A DNA stretch of 64,000 bases from Nocardiopsis sp. CNR-923 (GTDB taxonomy: Bacteria; Actinomycetota; Actinomycetes; Streptosporangiales; Streptosporangiaceae): contig NZ_MKKC01000044.1 in the NCBI RefSeq assembly GCF_001942255.1, forward strand, positions 1-64,000, given 5' to 3'. Below are positions 20,039 to 29,316 of this stretch, one piece after another. The first letter of the stretch is position 1; the number at the start of each line of letters is the position of its first letter. The notes beneath the pieces were generated by a model. It searched no databases. It was not told the origin of the DNA and was given only the letters and a program-made list of their open reading frames with translations. Position numbers and translations under genes: made by a program.

Positions 20039-21631
20039 GTGCGAGCTTCGATCCCGGTCGCGGCGGGCGCGGTGGCGTGGGGAACCCCCACGGCCCGCTG
20101 GACGCTGGCGGCCACGGTCCTCGGTTCGGGGATGGCGTTCCTGGACTCCACCGTGGTGACGGTGGCCCTGCCCGCCATGGAGGACGAACTGGACACCGGG
20201 CTGTCCGGCCTTCAGTGGATCGTCAACGGGTACCTGGTCACGCTGTCGGCGCTCATCCTGCTCAGCGGCTCCCTGGCCGACCGGTTCGGCCGGGTGCGGC
20301 TGTTCATGGTCGGCGTGGCGGTGTTCGCGGCGGCCTCGGCGCTGTGCGTGTTCGCGCCGACACTGGAGTGGCTGGTCGCGGGGCGGGTCCTGCAGGGGGT
20401 CGGCGGGGCGCTGCTGACCCCGGGGAGCCTGGCGATCCTCCAGGCGGGCTTTCGCGAGGAGGACCGGGCACGCGCGATCGGCGCGTGGTCGGGGCTGACG
20501 GGCGTGGCGGCGGCGGTGGGACCGTTCGTGGGCGGCTGGTTGGTGCAGGTCGGCGACTGGCGGCTGATCTTCCTCATCAACCTGCCACTGGCCGTGGCCG
20601 TCCTGGTGATCACCTGGTGGCGGGTGCCGGAGTCGCGGGACGAGTCGGCCGCGCGCCGCATGGACTACCCGGGCGCGCTGCTGGGCGTGGTGGCCCTGGG
20701 CGGGATCACCTACGCCCTGATCCAGTGGGGCGCGGTGGGCGGCACGCCGGCCGTCTGGACCGGTGCGGTTGTCGGGGTGCTGGCGCTGGCCGCGTTCGTG
20801 CTCGTGGAACGGGCGAGCGCCGCGCCGATGCTCCCGCCGGGGATCTTCGCCTCCCCCGCCTTCACGGTGACCAACGTCGCCACCGTCCTCGTCTACGGGT
20901 CGCTCGGCCCGCTCTTCTTCCTCCTGGTGATCTACCTGCAGGAGGTGGGCGGCTACACGCCGGTCGCGGCGGGCGCGGCCTCCCTGCCGATCACCGCGCT
21001 CATGCTGGCGCTGTCCGCGCGCTCGGGGAGGTTGGCCGCGCGGATCGGACCACGTCCGCAGTTGGTCGTCGGTCCGCTGCTGCTGGCGGGCGGGTTCCTG
21101 CTGCTGTCCCGGCTGGATCCCGGGGACTCCTACGTCGGCGGGGTCCTGCCGGGGGTGCTGCTGGTCGCGTTGGGCCTGTCCGCGGCCGTGGCGCCGCTGA
21201 CCGCGACCGTGCTGGCGTCGGCCCCGCAACGGCAGGCGGGTCTGGCCTCGGGCGTGAACAACACCTTCGCCCGGGGCGCACAGCTGATCGGGGTGGCGGG
21301 GGTCCCGGTCGTGGTGGGGATCGGCGGCACGGGCGGTGGAGCCGGGGGCTTGGAGGCGGGGGCGGAGACCGTCGCCAGGGGGTTCGGGCCGGCGATGCTG
21401 CTGCTGGCGGGAGCGTGCGCCCTGGCCGCGCTGTGCGCCGCCGCGCTGCCGCGCGGGAGGATGCCGGGCCCCGCGGAGGCGCCCGTCGAGGAGGAGGTCG
21501 CCGAAGCGCCGCGCCCCGTCGGGAAGGGGCGCGCGACGCGGTTCTGCGGGGTGTCGGGGCCGCCGATGCGCGCGTGTCCGGGCTCCAGCGCCGGTGGAGC
21601 GCGCCAGACGGGACGGGAGGGCTCGGTCTGA
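20039..21631 (+). CDS. MFS drug exporter, DHA2 (14-helix) family
   Basis: About 530 residues. GTG 20039 has GGAGG six bases upstream. The motif A loop is GSLADRFGRVRLFM, motif C is GLTGVAAAVGPFVGGWLVQ, and the early DSTVVTVALPAMEDEL with LQWIVNGYLVTLSALILLSGSL is the DHA2/EmrB signature. About fourteen hydrophobic helices are visible. The last 60 residues after PRGRMPG turn into a charged, low-complexity tail that ends in an odd Cys/Arg-rich segment, so a late frameshift is possible. Probably a proton-driven efflux pump; the substrate is unknown. Confidence 0.9.
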   Translation: MRASIPVAAGAVAWGTPTARWTLAATVLGSGMAFLDSTVVTVALPAMEDELDTGLSGLQWIVNGYLVTLSALILLSGSLADRFGRVRLFMVGVAVFAAASALCVFAPTLEWLVAGRVLQGVGGALLTPGSLAILQAGFREEDRARAIGAWSGLTGVAAAVGPFVGGWLVQVGDWRLIFLINLPLAVAVLVITWWRVPESRDESAARRMDYPGALLGVVALGGITYALIQWGAVGGTPAVWTGAVVGVLALAAFVLVERASAAPMLPPGIFASPAFTVTNVATVLVYGSLGPLFFLLVIYLQEVGGYTPVAAGAASLPITALMLALSARSGRLAARIGPRPQLVVGPLLLAGGFLLLSRLDPGDSYVGGVLPGVLLVALGLSAAVAPLTATVLASAPQRQAGLASGVNNTFARGAQLIGVAGVPVVVGIGGTGGGAGGLEAGAETVARGFGPAMLLLAGACALAALCAAALPRGRMPGPAEAPVEEEVAEAPRPVGKGRATRFCGVSGPPMRACPGSSAGGARQTGREGSV

Positions 21632-21697
21632 CCCGACGGGGGTCCTCGCCCTCCTGCTCGTCCGCGTACCCGGTGGACGCCGCTGACGGACGTGGGG

Positions 21698-21994
21698 TCA
21701 CACGTCGGAATCGGGCGCGGCGTCGGGTTCGGCCGCGATGTCGGACTCCGGGACCACGCTCACCGCGTCCTCCTCCGCGCTGCGCTGGGTGCCCCACCGC
21801 TGGTGCGGGACGACCGGCCGCCGTTCGGCGCGCACCTCCTGGGTGATCCCCCACTCACCACGGCTGTCGTCGTCCACGAAATCGTAGCCGAGGATGTTGA
21901 AGTCGGGGTCGATCGTACGCTCGCACTCGGCGATCTCGGTCTCCTGCGGGTCGTCCCCCAGGTCCGCGTCGACGTCATAGGGTAGTTCGCTCAC
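21698..21994 (-). CDS. Small acidic hypothetical protein
   Basis: A 98-residue, highly acidic protein beginning at GTG 21994 after a GGAGGG ribosome site. It is rich in Asp and Glu at both ends, with a short central segment FNILGYDFVDDDSRGEWG and RRPVVPHQRW. No membrane segment, signal or cysteine is seen. I do not recognise the family. It is read toward the convergent MFS gene and lies just downstream of the Ppm synthase gene. Confidence 0.6.
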   Translation of the reverse strand: MSELPYDVDADLGDDPQETEIAECERTIDPDFNILGYDFVDDDSRGEWGITQEVRAERRPVVPHQRWGTQRSAEEDAVSVVPESDIAAEPDAAPDSDV

Positions 21995-22071
21995 TGCGGC
22001 CCCCTCCTTCCCCGTTGCCCCCGATGATCGCAGGTCCGGGCGGACAAGGGAAGAACCGGCTCCGACCGGGG

Positions 22072-22890
22072 TCAGCCGCGCGGGCGTTCGGCCCGGCGCA
22101 GGCGCAGCGGGCGCAGGGCCGCCTCCAGGGCGACCGCCCCGTCCAGTTTGCTCTCCCCCACGACGCGGTCCTCGAAGTGGATGGGGATCTCCATCATCTT
22201 CTGGCCGCGCCGGAAGGCCCGGTAGTGCATCTCGATCTGGAACGCGTAGCCGGTGCTCTGGATACTGGGCAGGTCGAGCACGCGCAGGGTCGAGGCCCGC
22301 CAGATCTTGAAGCCCGCGGTGATGTCGCGGATCGGCATGGACAGCACGGTCTTGACGTAGGCGTTGGCCCACCCGCTCAGCAGGCGGCGTCCGGTCCCCC
22401 AGTTCTCGGAGAGGCTTCCCCCCGGGACGTAGCGGCTGCCGATGACCACGTCGGAGTTGGTGGACAGCAGGGCGCCGAGCAACTGGGGCACGTAGCCCGC
22501 GGGGTGGCTGAGGTCGGCGTCCATCTGGACCACGAGGTCCGCGCCGTCGTCGAGGGCGCGGACCATGCCCGCGACGTAGGCGCGGCCGAGCCCGTCCTTG
22601 CGGGTGCGGTGCACGACGGCGAGCCGCCCGGGGTGCTCGACGGCGAGTTTGTCGGCGACCTCGCCGGTGCCGTCCGGCGAGTTGTCGTCCACGACCACGA
22701 TCCCGAGGTTCGGCAGTCCGAGCGCCATCAGCCGGCCGACCAGGACCGGGAGGTTGGCCGCCTCGTTGTAGGTGGGCACCACCACGGTCAGGCGCGACTG
22801 CGACCAGGGTTCGGGCAGGGCGACGGGCGTGGGGACGACACGCGCCGGGACGGACCCGGCCTGCTCGGGCTGTGTCGGCTTGGAGGGCAT
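22072..22890 (-). CDS. Polyprenol-phosphate mannosyltransferase (GT2)
   Basis: About 272 residues from ATG 22890. A GT-A fold dolichol/polyprenol-phosphate mannose synthase, moving mannose from GDP-mannose to polyprenyl phosphate at the inner membrane face. It shows VVVPTYNEAANLPVLV, VVVDDNSPDGTGEVAD, QMDADLSHP (DxD-type metal site), GSRYVPGGSLSENWG and the amphipathic ITAGFKIWR region. It has the catalytic domain only; no membrane or acyltransferase domain is fused. A longer start at 22959 is possible but has no better ribosome site. Confidence 0.9.
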   Translation of the reverse strand: MPSKPTQPEQAGSVPARVVPTPVALPEPWSQSRLTVVVPTYNEAANLPVLVGRLMALGLPNLGIVVVDDNSPDGTGEVADKLAVEHPGRLAVVHRTRKDGLGRAYVAGMVRALDDGADLVVQMDADLSHPAGYVPQLLGALLSTNSDVVIGSRYVPGGSLSENWGTGRRLLSGWANAYVKTVLSMPIRDITAGFKIWRASTLRVLDLPSIQSTGYAFQIEMHYRAFRRGQKMMEIPIHFEDRVVGESKLDGAVALEAALRPLRLRRAERPRG

Positions 22891-23036
22891 GTGCGGCGGC
22901 TCCTGCGTGTGGACGGCGATGCGGGGGGCGGTGGTCGAGCGGGATGCGCCCAGGATCACGCATAGGGCGCCAACGGCACAAGCGTGCGTGAACGGAAGGG
23001 TACGCGTTCTTTCGGCTCTCCGACGGCAGCGCCCGG

Positions 23037-23842
23037 TCAGTCCCCCCTCTCCCCCGCGACCACGGCGACGTGGACGAGGGCCCCGACCTCCTCCAGGGTC
23101 ATGAGCACCTCCGGGTCGCGCCGGCGTCGGTGACCAGGTGGGCGATCTCCTCGGGGCCGACCGTGGGCACCATGGTGTCGGTGCCGATCTTGGTGTGGTC
23201 GGCCAGTACCACCGTCTCCTCCGCGCACGCCGCCAGGGCCCGGTCCACGCTGGCCACGGCCGGGTTGGGGGTGCTCAGCCCGCGGTCCGCGCTGACCCCG
23301 TTGCCCGTCAGGAACGCCCGGGTGACGCGCAGTCCGGAGAGTGTCTGCTCGGCCGCGGCGCCGACCAGGGCGCGGATGGGGCCGTGCAGGGTTCCGCCCG
23401 TCATCACGACCTCGACCCCGGCGGCCCCGGCCAGGGCCTCGGCCACACGCAGGGAGTTGGTGACGACGGTCAGTTCGGTCCGGGTGAGCAGTTCTCGGGC
23501 CAGGGCCTCGGTGGTGGTGCCGGGGCCGACGGCGATCGCCTCGCCGGGCCGCACGAGCCGGGCGGCGGAGGCGGCGATGGCCGCCTTCTCCGCGGCGCAC
23601 TGTCCGCTGCGACCCGAGTAGCTCTGTTCGTGACCGATGCGCCCCGGGAGCGCGGCGCCGCCGCGCCGCCGGTCGACCAGTCCCTCGGCCTCCAGCGCGC
23701 GCACGTCGCGGCGGACGGTGACCTCGGAGGCGCCCACCCGGGCGGCCAGGTCACGCAGGGACAGGGTGCCGTGGGCGCGGACGAGTTCGAGGATGCGGTC
23801 CCTGCGTTCGGCGGCGAACGCCGGCCGGCTCTCCTCGGCCAT
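23037..23842 (-). CDS. DeoR/GlpR family regulator (one frameshift near the C-terminus)
   Basis: About 268 residues. The DeoR N-terminal winged helix (RRDRILELVRAHGTLSLRDLA then ASEVTVRRDVRALEAEG) is followed by the DeoRC sugar-phosphate sensor domain: VGPGTTTEALARELL, VTNSLRVAEALAG, VVMTGGTLHG, and ADHTKIGTDTM. Near 23115 the frame changes; the expected end, DPEVLMTLEEVGALVHVAVVA, is read one base over to the stop at 23037. ATG 23842 follows GGAGGGG. Members usually repress sugar catabolic operons; no such operon is adjacent. Confidence 0.85.
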
Positions 23843-23893
23843 GGACGTGACCCCTCCCCGTACCGGTGACAGCACGGGCGGTCCCGCGCGTCC

Positions 23894-24028
23894 CTAGAGT
23901 ACGGACCTGTCCTGGGAGGGGGGAACGTCCGCGTCGGCCCCGTCCAGGAGGAGGGTCACGACGAGGACCGCGGACAGGGCCACCAGGCCGATGACCGCTC
24001 CCGCTCCGAACATCACCACGACGGACAT
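23894..24028 (-). CDS. Small single-helix membrane protein
   Basis: A 44-residue product not previously obvious because of its size. The ATG at 24028 has GGGAGG five bases upstream. Residues 3-29 form one long hydrophobic helix (VVVMFGAGAVIGLVALSAVL then VVTLLL) followed by a short acidic tail ending QDRSVL. It lies between the deoR-type gene and the phosphopantetheinyl transferase gene. Function unknown; it could be a membrane-anchored modulator. Confidence 0.6.
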   Translation of the reverse strand: MSVVVMFGAGAVIGLVALSAVLVVTLLLDGADADVPPSQDRSVL

Positions 24029-24207
24029 ACGGGCCTCCCAGGGGGACGGGCTGACCTGCCATCTACCGGATTCCCGTTTTCGGTCGCGCTCACACCCTCC
24101 GTCCGCCGCAACTCGGGGGTCGCCCGTCCCCCGCGTTTCCCACGGCGGGAGGGAACTCGTTCCGGGAGCGCCCTTCCTTCGGGGAGAGGAGCAGTCAAAA
24201 TGGGCGT

Positions 24208-24983
24208 ATGACCCTCGGTTCCACCCTCACGCCCCTGACGTCCACGGTGTGGTGGGCGCACACCTCCGACGCGTCCGACCGGCTCCTGCGCCTGTTGGAC
24301 GGGACGGAGCGCGCCCGCAACGACCGGCTCCGGCACCAGGCCGACCGCGACCGCCACCTGCTCGGCAGGGCAATGGCCCGACTGGCCCTGGCCCAGCTGG
24401 CGCAGTGCCCGCCCGAGGAGGTGACCTTCGACCTGGTCTGCCGTTCGTGCGAGGAGAAGTCGCGCACGGGCGCGGACCCGGGTGAGCGCGGACCGCACGG
24501 CAAGCCCGTGCCGTCCGGTCCGGCGCACGGCTGGGAGGTGTCGGTCAGCCACTCGGGTGAGTGGGTGGTGCTGGCGGTCGCCGAGGGGACGCCGGTCGGG
24601 GTGGACGTCGAACAGGTGTCGGCGGCGCGCGACCTGGACGGGCTGGTCGGCTACACGTTGGCGGACACGGAGCGCTCGGTGTGGGACGCGCTGCCGCCGT
24701 TGGAGCGGATCGGCGCGTTCTTCGGTTATTGGGCACGTAAGGAGGCCCTGCTCAAGGCGACCGGGCTGGGGTTGTCGGGCGGCTGCGGCGGGTGGCGGTC
24801 AGCCCGCCGCACGCCGAGGCCCGGTTGGAGTCCTGGTCAGGTGGCGGCGCCCCGGAGGCGGCCTGGCTGACCGACCTGGACCGGGACTCCGACTACCGCG
24901 CCGCGTTGGCTGTGCTCACCGACCGGCCCGTGCGGACGGTGGTCCGCCCGCACGGGGACACGGTGGCGCTCCTGCGGTCCTGA
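24208..24983 (+). CDS. 4'-phosphopantetheinyl transferase, Sfp type (one frameshift)
   Basis: About 258 residues. It transfers phosphopantetheine from CoA to carrier proteins of PKS, NRPS or fatty acid synthases. Motifs: SHSGEWVVLAVAEGTPVGVD split across P1 and the GVDVEQV metal site, and FGYWARKEALLKATGLGL, the (F/W)xxKEAxxK motif. The frame shifts near 24785; one added C (GGCGGCCTG) restores reading into VAVSPPHAEARLESWSGGG and the end at 24983. It lies outside the biosynthetic region but could serve any carrier proteins of the adjacent cluster. Confidence 0.88.
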
Positions 24984-24990
24984 CCGACGG

Positions 24991-26143
24991 TCACACGCCG
25001 CGGGCGAGATCGCGGCTGATCACCAGGCGCTGGATCTGGTTGGTGCCCTCGACGATCTGGAGGACCTTGGCCTCGCGCATGTAGCGCTCGACGGGGAAGT
25101 CGCGGGTGTAGCCGTAGCCGCCGAGGATCTGGACGCGTCGGTGGTGACCCGCATGGCGGTGTCGGTGGCCATGAGCTTGGCCATCGCCGCCCGGGTGGCG
25201 AAGGGGCGGCCGGCGTCGCGGAGCCGGGCCGCGGCCAGGTAGAGCTCGCGGGAGGCGGCGATCTGGGTGGCCATGTCGGCGAGCATGAAGCCCACGCCCT
25301 GGAAGTCGCCGATGGCCTGACCGAACTGGCGGCGTTCGCGGGAGTAGGCGAGCGCCGTGTCCAGGGCGGCCTGGGCGAGGCCGACGGCGCACGCCGCGAT
25401 GCCGAGGCGCCCGGAGTCCAGGGCCGCCAGGGCGATGCCGAAGCCGCGGTCGCGTTCGCCGACCAGGGCGTCGGGGCCGAGTTCGACGTCGTCGAACAGG
25501 ACCCCGGCCGTGGGCGAGGAGGACATGCCCATCTTGTGCTCGGGGGCGGCCGCGCCGACCCCCGGGGTCGCGGCGGGGACGTGGAAGCAGCTGATGCCGC
25601 CCGTGCCGGACTCGGGGGAGCCGGTGCGGGCGAAGACGGCGTAGTAGTCGGCCAGACCGCCGTGGGTGATCCACGCCTTGGCGCCGTTGACGCGGAAGCC
25701 GTCCTCGACGGGTTCGGCGCGGGTGGTGAGGGCGGCCGCGTCGGAGCCGGAGCCGGACTCGGACAGGCAGTAGGCGCCGAGCAGGTCGCCGCCGACCATG
25801 CCGGGCAGGTGGGCGGCCTTCTGGTCGTCGGTGCCGAAGGCGGCCACGGGGTAGCAGGAGAGCGTGTGGACGCTCACGCCGAGCCCGACGCGAGCCAGCC
25901 GCGGGCGAGCTCCTCGACGACCTGGAGGTAGACCTCGTAGGGCTGGTCGCCGCCGCCGTACTCGCCGGGGTAGGGCAGGCCCAGCAGCCCGGCGGCGCCG
26001 AGCGTGCGAAAGACGTCCCGTGGGAAGGCGGCGTTCTCCTCGTCCTGGGCGGCACGGGAGACCAGCTCCTTGTCCGCGATCTCCCGCGTCAGCTCCAGGA
26101 GCTGCTCGGCCTCCGGTGTGTGCAGTGTGCGTTCGACCGCCAT
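24991..26143 (-). CDS. Acyl-CoA dehydrogenase (two frameshifts)
   Basis: About 384 residues, a FAD flavoprotein oxidising acyl-CoA to 2-enoyl-CoA. The N-terminal helical domain ([20 protein letters not shown]) precedes a frame change near 25885. The middle has [19 protein letters not shown] (ACAD signature 1), [17 protein letters not shown] and [21 protein letters not shown] second change near 25130 leads to the C-terminal [20 protein letters not shown], with the signature 2 region and the expected position of the catalytic glutamate (VEGTNQIQ). Divergent from a LysR regulator, which may control it. Confidence 0.88.
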
Positions 26144-26360
26144 GAACCTCTCCCAGGGTTGCGGCGACCCACGAGAAATTTAATAGGTCGTCCAACTATA
26201 TGGTGACGAACGGCACCCTATCCCACAAGGACCGCGCGAAGAACGTTCGGGACTGGACGGGCGCGACGGGGCGAGGAGATCGGCTTGACGCGGGGATGGT
26301 TCCACACACCCGCGGACGCACGTCTGTACACGAACCCTCCACTCGTCCTACATTCCACGC

Positions 26361-27292
26361 ATGGACCTCGAACTCCGCCACCTGCGTACCCTCTGTCTCC
26401 TGGCCGACACCGGCAGCGTGACCAAGGCCGCCGCGGCCCTGTCGACGTCGCAGCCCGCGCTGACCACGCAGCTCCAGCGGATCGAGCGCGAGGTCGGCGG
26501 CCCCCTGTTCCACCGGGGGCGTTCGGGGGTGCGCCCCACCGAACTGGGCGAGTTCGTCCTGGTTCGAGCACGGTCGGTCCTGTTGTCCATGGACGACCTG
26601 ATGCACGACATCACGGCGCGGCGCGCCTCCCCCACCACGATCAGGATCGGCGGCGTGGGGCCGTTGACGTTGGAGTTGTCGGCGCGGTTGCCCGAGGTCT
26701 TCCCCGACGCTCCCGTCCACGTGCGCACCGAGTACTCCCCCAAACTGGTGACCGACCTGGTCCGGGCCGGTCACCTGGACATGGGCACCACCGTCGACTA
26801 CGTGGACCGCGACCTGCCCACAGACGGGCCGCTCGCGTGGGCGATGCTCGCCGTCGAGCCGCTCCACGTGGCGCTGTGGGAGGGCCACCCCGCGACCGAC
26901 CAGCCGACGGTGCGCCTGGCCGACCTCGCCGACAGCCCGTGGGCGCTCACGCCTCCGGACGGGAGCGGCTGGCCGGAGTGTTTCTACCTGGCCTGCCAGC
27001 GGTCCGGGTTCACCCCGGACGTGCCCTTCCGCCTCTACGACCGCTCGGAGATCCACGACCTCATCGTCGAGCGCCGCGCGGTGGCCCCGTGCCAGTCCGA
27101 CTTCGACTCCTCCGACGGTGTCGTCATCCGGCCCCTGGCCGGGGCCCCGGTCCAGCTGCGCCACCTCCTGGTCTGGCGGCGCGACAGCCCGGTGCACCAG
27201 GCCTCGGACCGCATCGCCCGGGCCGCGCGCGAACTGCTGGACCGCTCCCCGAAGTCGGTGGCGGCCGCACTGGCGGGCGCGACCGGAAGTAG
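26361..27292 (+). CDS. LysR family transcriptional regulator (frameshift at the extreme C-terminus)
   Basis: About 310 residues. The winged helix is at residues 3-60 (LELRHLRTLCLLADTGSVTK and ALSTSQPALTTQLQRIEREV), followed by the periplasmic-binding-fold effector domain. In the raw frame no stop occurs and reading continues antisense through the next gene to 28085. One missing base near 27280 brings TAG at 27290-27292 into frame, giving a normal length and an end just before the convergent gene, so I end it there. Divergent from the acyl-CoA dehydrogenase gene, its probable target. Confidence 0.85.
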
Positions 27293-27296
27293 GCCC

Positions 27297-27734
27297 TCAG
27301 CCGCGGGCCCGGGCGCGCAGCAAACCGCGCGCCCACGGCGCCACCGACCACGCGGCCATGCCCAGCCCCGCCAGGATCAGCGCGGCGGTCGCGATCCACT
27401 CGTGCGAGCCGTCGGGGTGGTACACGCGCGTGCGCGCACCGATGTCCACGGCGGCCGACACACTCCCCTCCTCGCAGGCGAAGTCGCCGCCGGAGAGGTA
27501 GACCCACTCGCGCTCCACCGACCCGTCGTCGGCCCTGTAGTCCCCGTAGCACGTGCAGGACACGTGCCCCAGGTGGTTCACGCAGTCCTGTGCGGCCGCC
27601 GTGAACCGGCCGGGGTCCCCGTCGGCGCGCAGCGCGCGGACACTGCGGTCCACGCTGCCCGCGCCCAGGTAGGCGAGGAACAGTCCGAGCACGAGGACCA
27701 CCACCGGGAAGGCGCCCATCCTGCGGCGGGTCAC
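27297..27734 (-). CDS. Small membrane protein with two helices and a Cys-containing external domain
   Basis: A 145-residue product. GTG 27734 overlaps the stop of the gene before it by four bases (GTGA), so it is the fourth gene of the UnbV-UnbU operon. One helix lies near residues 8-24 (FPVVVLVLGLFLAYLGAG) and a second near 112-130 (WIATAALILAGLGMAAW); between them is a mostly extracytoplasmic domain with four to five cysteines (CVNHLGHVSCTCYGDY and FACEEG). The shape recalls DUF3592-like proteins, but I cannot assign a family. Function unknown. Confidence 0.65.
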   Translation of the reverse strand: MTRRRMGAFPVVVLVLGLFLAYLGAGSVDRSVRALRADGDPGRFTAAAQDCVNHLGHVSCTCYGDYRADDGSVEREWVYLSGGDFACEEGSVSAAVDIGARTRVYHPDGSHEWIATAALILAGLGMAAWSVAPWARGLLRARARG

Positions 27735-28312
27735 GCGGCGACCCCGGACGGTTCCTCCTCGTCGGCGCAGTCGCACACCATCGCGTCCCGCTCGGCGGGC
27801 CCGGGCCGCGCGTGCAGGTACAGGGCGACCACCATCGGCGCGAAGACCAGGGTGTTGTACAGCAGGTGCAGCTCCACGCGCGGGATGAGCAGCTGGACGA
27901 GGCTGGTCGGATCCTCCCGGCCCGCCAGGTTGGCCCCGACCAGGGCCTGCACCAGCAACAGCAGGTGTTCGAGGTGGTGCCAGAGCTGGATGCCGAGCGA
28001 GATCCACCACCAGGTGCGCGAGCGCCCGGTGAAGCCGGGCAGCAGCAGGAACAGCCCCACGAGCATCACAAGGGCGTACCCGTAGTGCATCCACTCGGAG
28101 GTCACCAGCCAGGGGAAGGGGATGCCGAGCACGCCCCGGGCCTCGGCCACCGGCCAGTCCAGCGCGTAGATCTGCGCCGCCTGCGCCAGGTGCTCGGCCC
28201 AGTGCGCGAGGACGATCACCATGAAGACGCGCAGCCCGGTCCGGTGGCGGCGGGTGTTGAGCGCGTCGATTCCGCCGTGGCAGGCGCGGCGGGCGTTCTG
28301 TACCAGGGTCAT
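27731..28312 (-). CDS. Histidine-rich multi-helix membrane protein
   Basis: A 193-residue protein with about five membrane helices. Two histidine clusters lie in or beside helices: VLAHWAEHLAQAAQIYALDW (about 33-52) and LGIQLWHHLEHLLLLVQALV (about 107-126), plus HLLYNTLVF further on. HxxEH and HHLEH arrangements suggest metal or haem binding, but this is inference. The C-terminus ends in a CDCADEEE cytoplasmic tail. ATG 28312 overlaps the UnbU-like stop (ATGA), and its own stop overlaps the next start. I do not recognise the family. Confidence 0.7.
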   Translation of the reverse strand: MTLVQNARRACHGGIDALNTRRHRTGLRVFMVIVLAHWAEHLAQAAQIYALDWPVAEARGVLGIPFPWLVTSEWMHYGYALVMLVGLFLLLPGFTGRSRTWWWISLGIQLWHHLEHLLLLVQALVGANLAGREDPTSLVQLLIPRVELHLLYNTLVFAPMVVALYLHARPGPAERDAMVCDCADEEEPSGVAA

Positions 28313-29316
28313 CGGACACTCCCGGCGTCGGTGGTCGGACGTTGGCGCCATCGGGCGACCAGTGGCGCGGCCAGGACCACGACCGCGCGCAGTGCGCATC
28401 CGATGACCAGTGCGAAGAACAGGCCGAAGACGACGTGCCAGGTCACCAGCAGGCCGTAGACCGCCGCGACGGTCACCCCGAAGACCACCTGGTTGCGCCG
28501 TTTGTGGGGCGTGGTCCCGGGGTCGGTGATCATGTAGTTGGTGAACAGGATGAAGGCCAGTCCGGTCATCGGCAGCAGGGCCGCGACCAGCGCGTGGTCC
28601 AGCACCAGCCAGCGCACCACCGCCTGGCCGACGAACCCGCCGATCCAGCCGAGGATAAGCGGCCAGCGCCCGCTGAGCCGCACGTTGAGCATCGTCCCGG
28701 CCATGAGCACGCCCAGGGGCAGGAGCCAGTCCAGCGCTCCGGACGTGTTGTTGGTGAAGTGGTAGGGCGGAGCGATGCCCACCCACGGGAAGAGCACGAG
28801 GGTCACCGTGATACCGAAGTTGGAGGGGTTGAGGATGTGGCGTCTGCGGCCGTTGACGGGGATCCGTACCAGGTGTTTGCTCACCACCGCCACGGTGACC
28901 GCGAACAGGTAGGGCCACAGCGAGGCGTTGCCCCACAGCAGCATGGCGCACGCCAGCCCGGCGATGTGCGTGGGCAGCAGGTAGGTGACCAGCGCGCCCG
29001 GGCCGCCCGCGTAACCCGGGGCGCGTCCCTCGCGCGCGCGCCGAGGGACTCCAGGGCGAGGTCGACCGCGTACGCCACCAGCACGACGGCGATCGGTGTC
29101 AGGGGCGACTGCTCGAAGCCCAGGAGGAGGTGGCCCAGGACCGTGAAGACGGTGATGCTCGTGGCGAACATCCGCAGCGCCATCACCCGGGTGTCGACGG
29201 CGGGCCGCGTGGCCGCGTCGGACGGCGCGGGTGGTCGCGGGCCAGCGGCGGCGGGGCTGGGGCGGGGCCGGGGCCGGTGCTCCCGGGGCGGAGCCGCCGG
29301 GACGTGTGGTCGTCAT
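28309..29316 (-). CDS. UnbU-like membrane protein, RnfD/NqrB fold (two frameshifts)
   Basis: About 335 residues with eight or nine membrane helices, resembling subunit D of the Rnf complex and the enediyne-cluster protein UnbU. Recognisable pieces are MALRMFATSITVFTVLGHLL, LLPTHIAGLACAMLLWGNAS, HILNPSNFGITVTLVLFPWV and PMTGLAFILFTNYMITDPGT. The N-terminal Pro-rich 30-50 residues start at ATG 29316, which overlaps the UnbV-like stop (ATGA). Frames change near 29230 and 29040. In Rnf/Nqr, subunit D/B carries a covalent flavin; the expected SAT flavin motif is not obvious here, so an electron-transfer role is uncertain. UnbU is one of the conserved genes of enediyne loci, but homologues also occur elsewhere. 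Confidence 0.75.
   Translation of the reverse strand: MTTTRPGGSAPGAPAPAPPQPRRRWPATTRAVRRGHAARRRHPGDGAADVRHEHHRLHGPGPPPPGLRAVAPDTDRRRAGGVRGRPRPGVPRRAREGRAPGYAGGPGALVTYLLPTHIAGLACAMLLWGNASLWPYLFAVTVAVVSKHLVRIPVNGRRRHILNPSNFGITVTLVLFPWVGIAPPYHFTNNTSGALDWLLPLGVLMAGTMLNVRLSGRWPLILGWIGGFVGQAVVRWLVLDHALVAALLPMTGLAFILFTNYMITDPGTTPHKRRNQVVFGVTVAAVYGLLVTWHVVFGLFFALVIGCALRAVVVLAAPLVARWRQRPTTDAGSVR

Noticed and set aside
26361-28085. A 574-residue LysR protein extending antisense across the next genes
   Set aside because: The effector domain ends near 27290 at normal length; the rest is antisense to two membrane protein genes and has no domain signal. One missing base supplies a stop.
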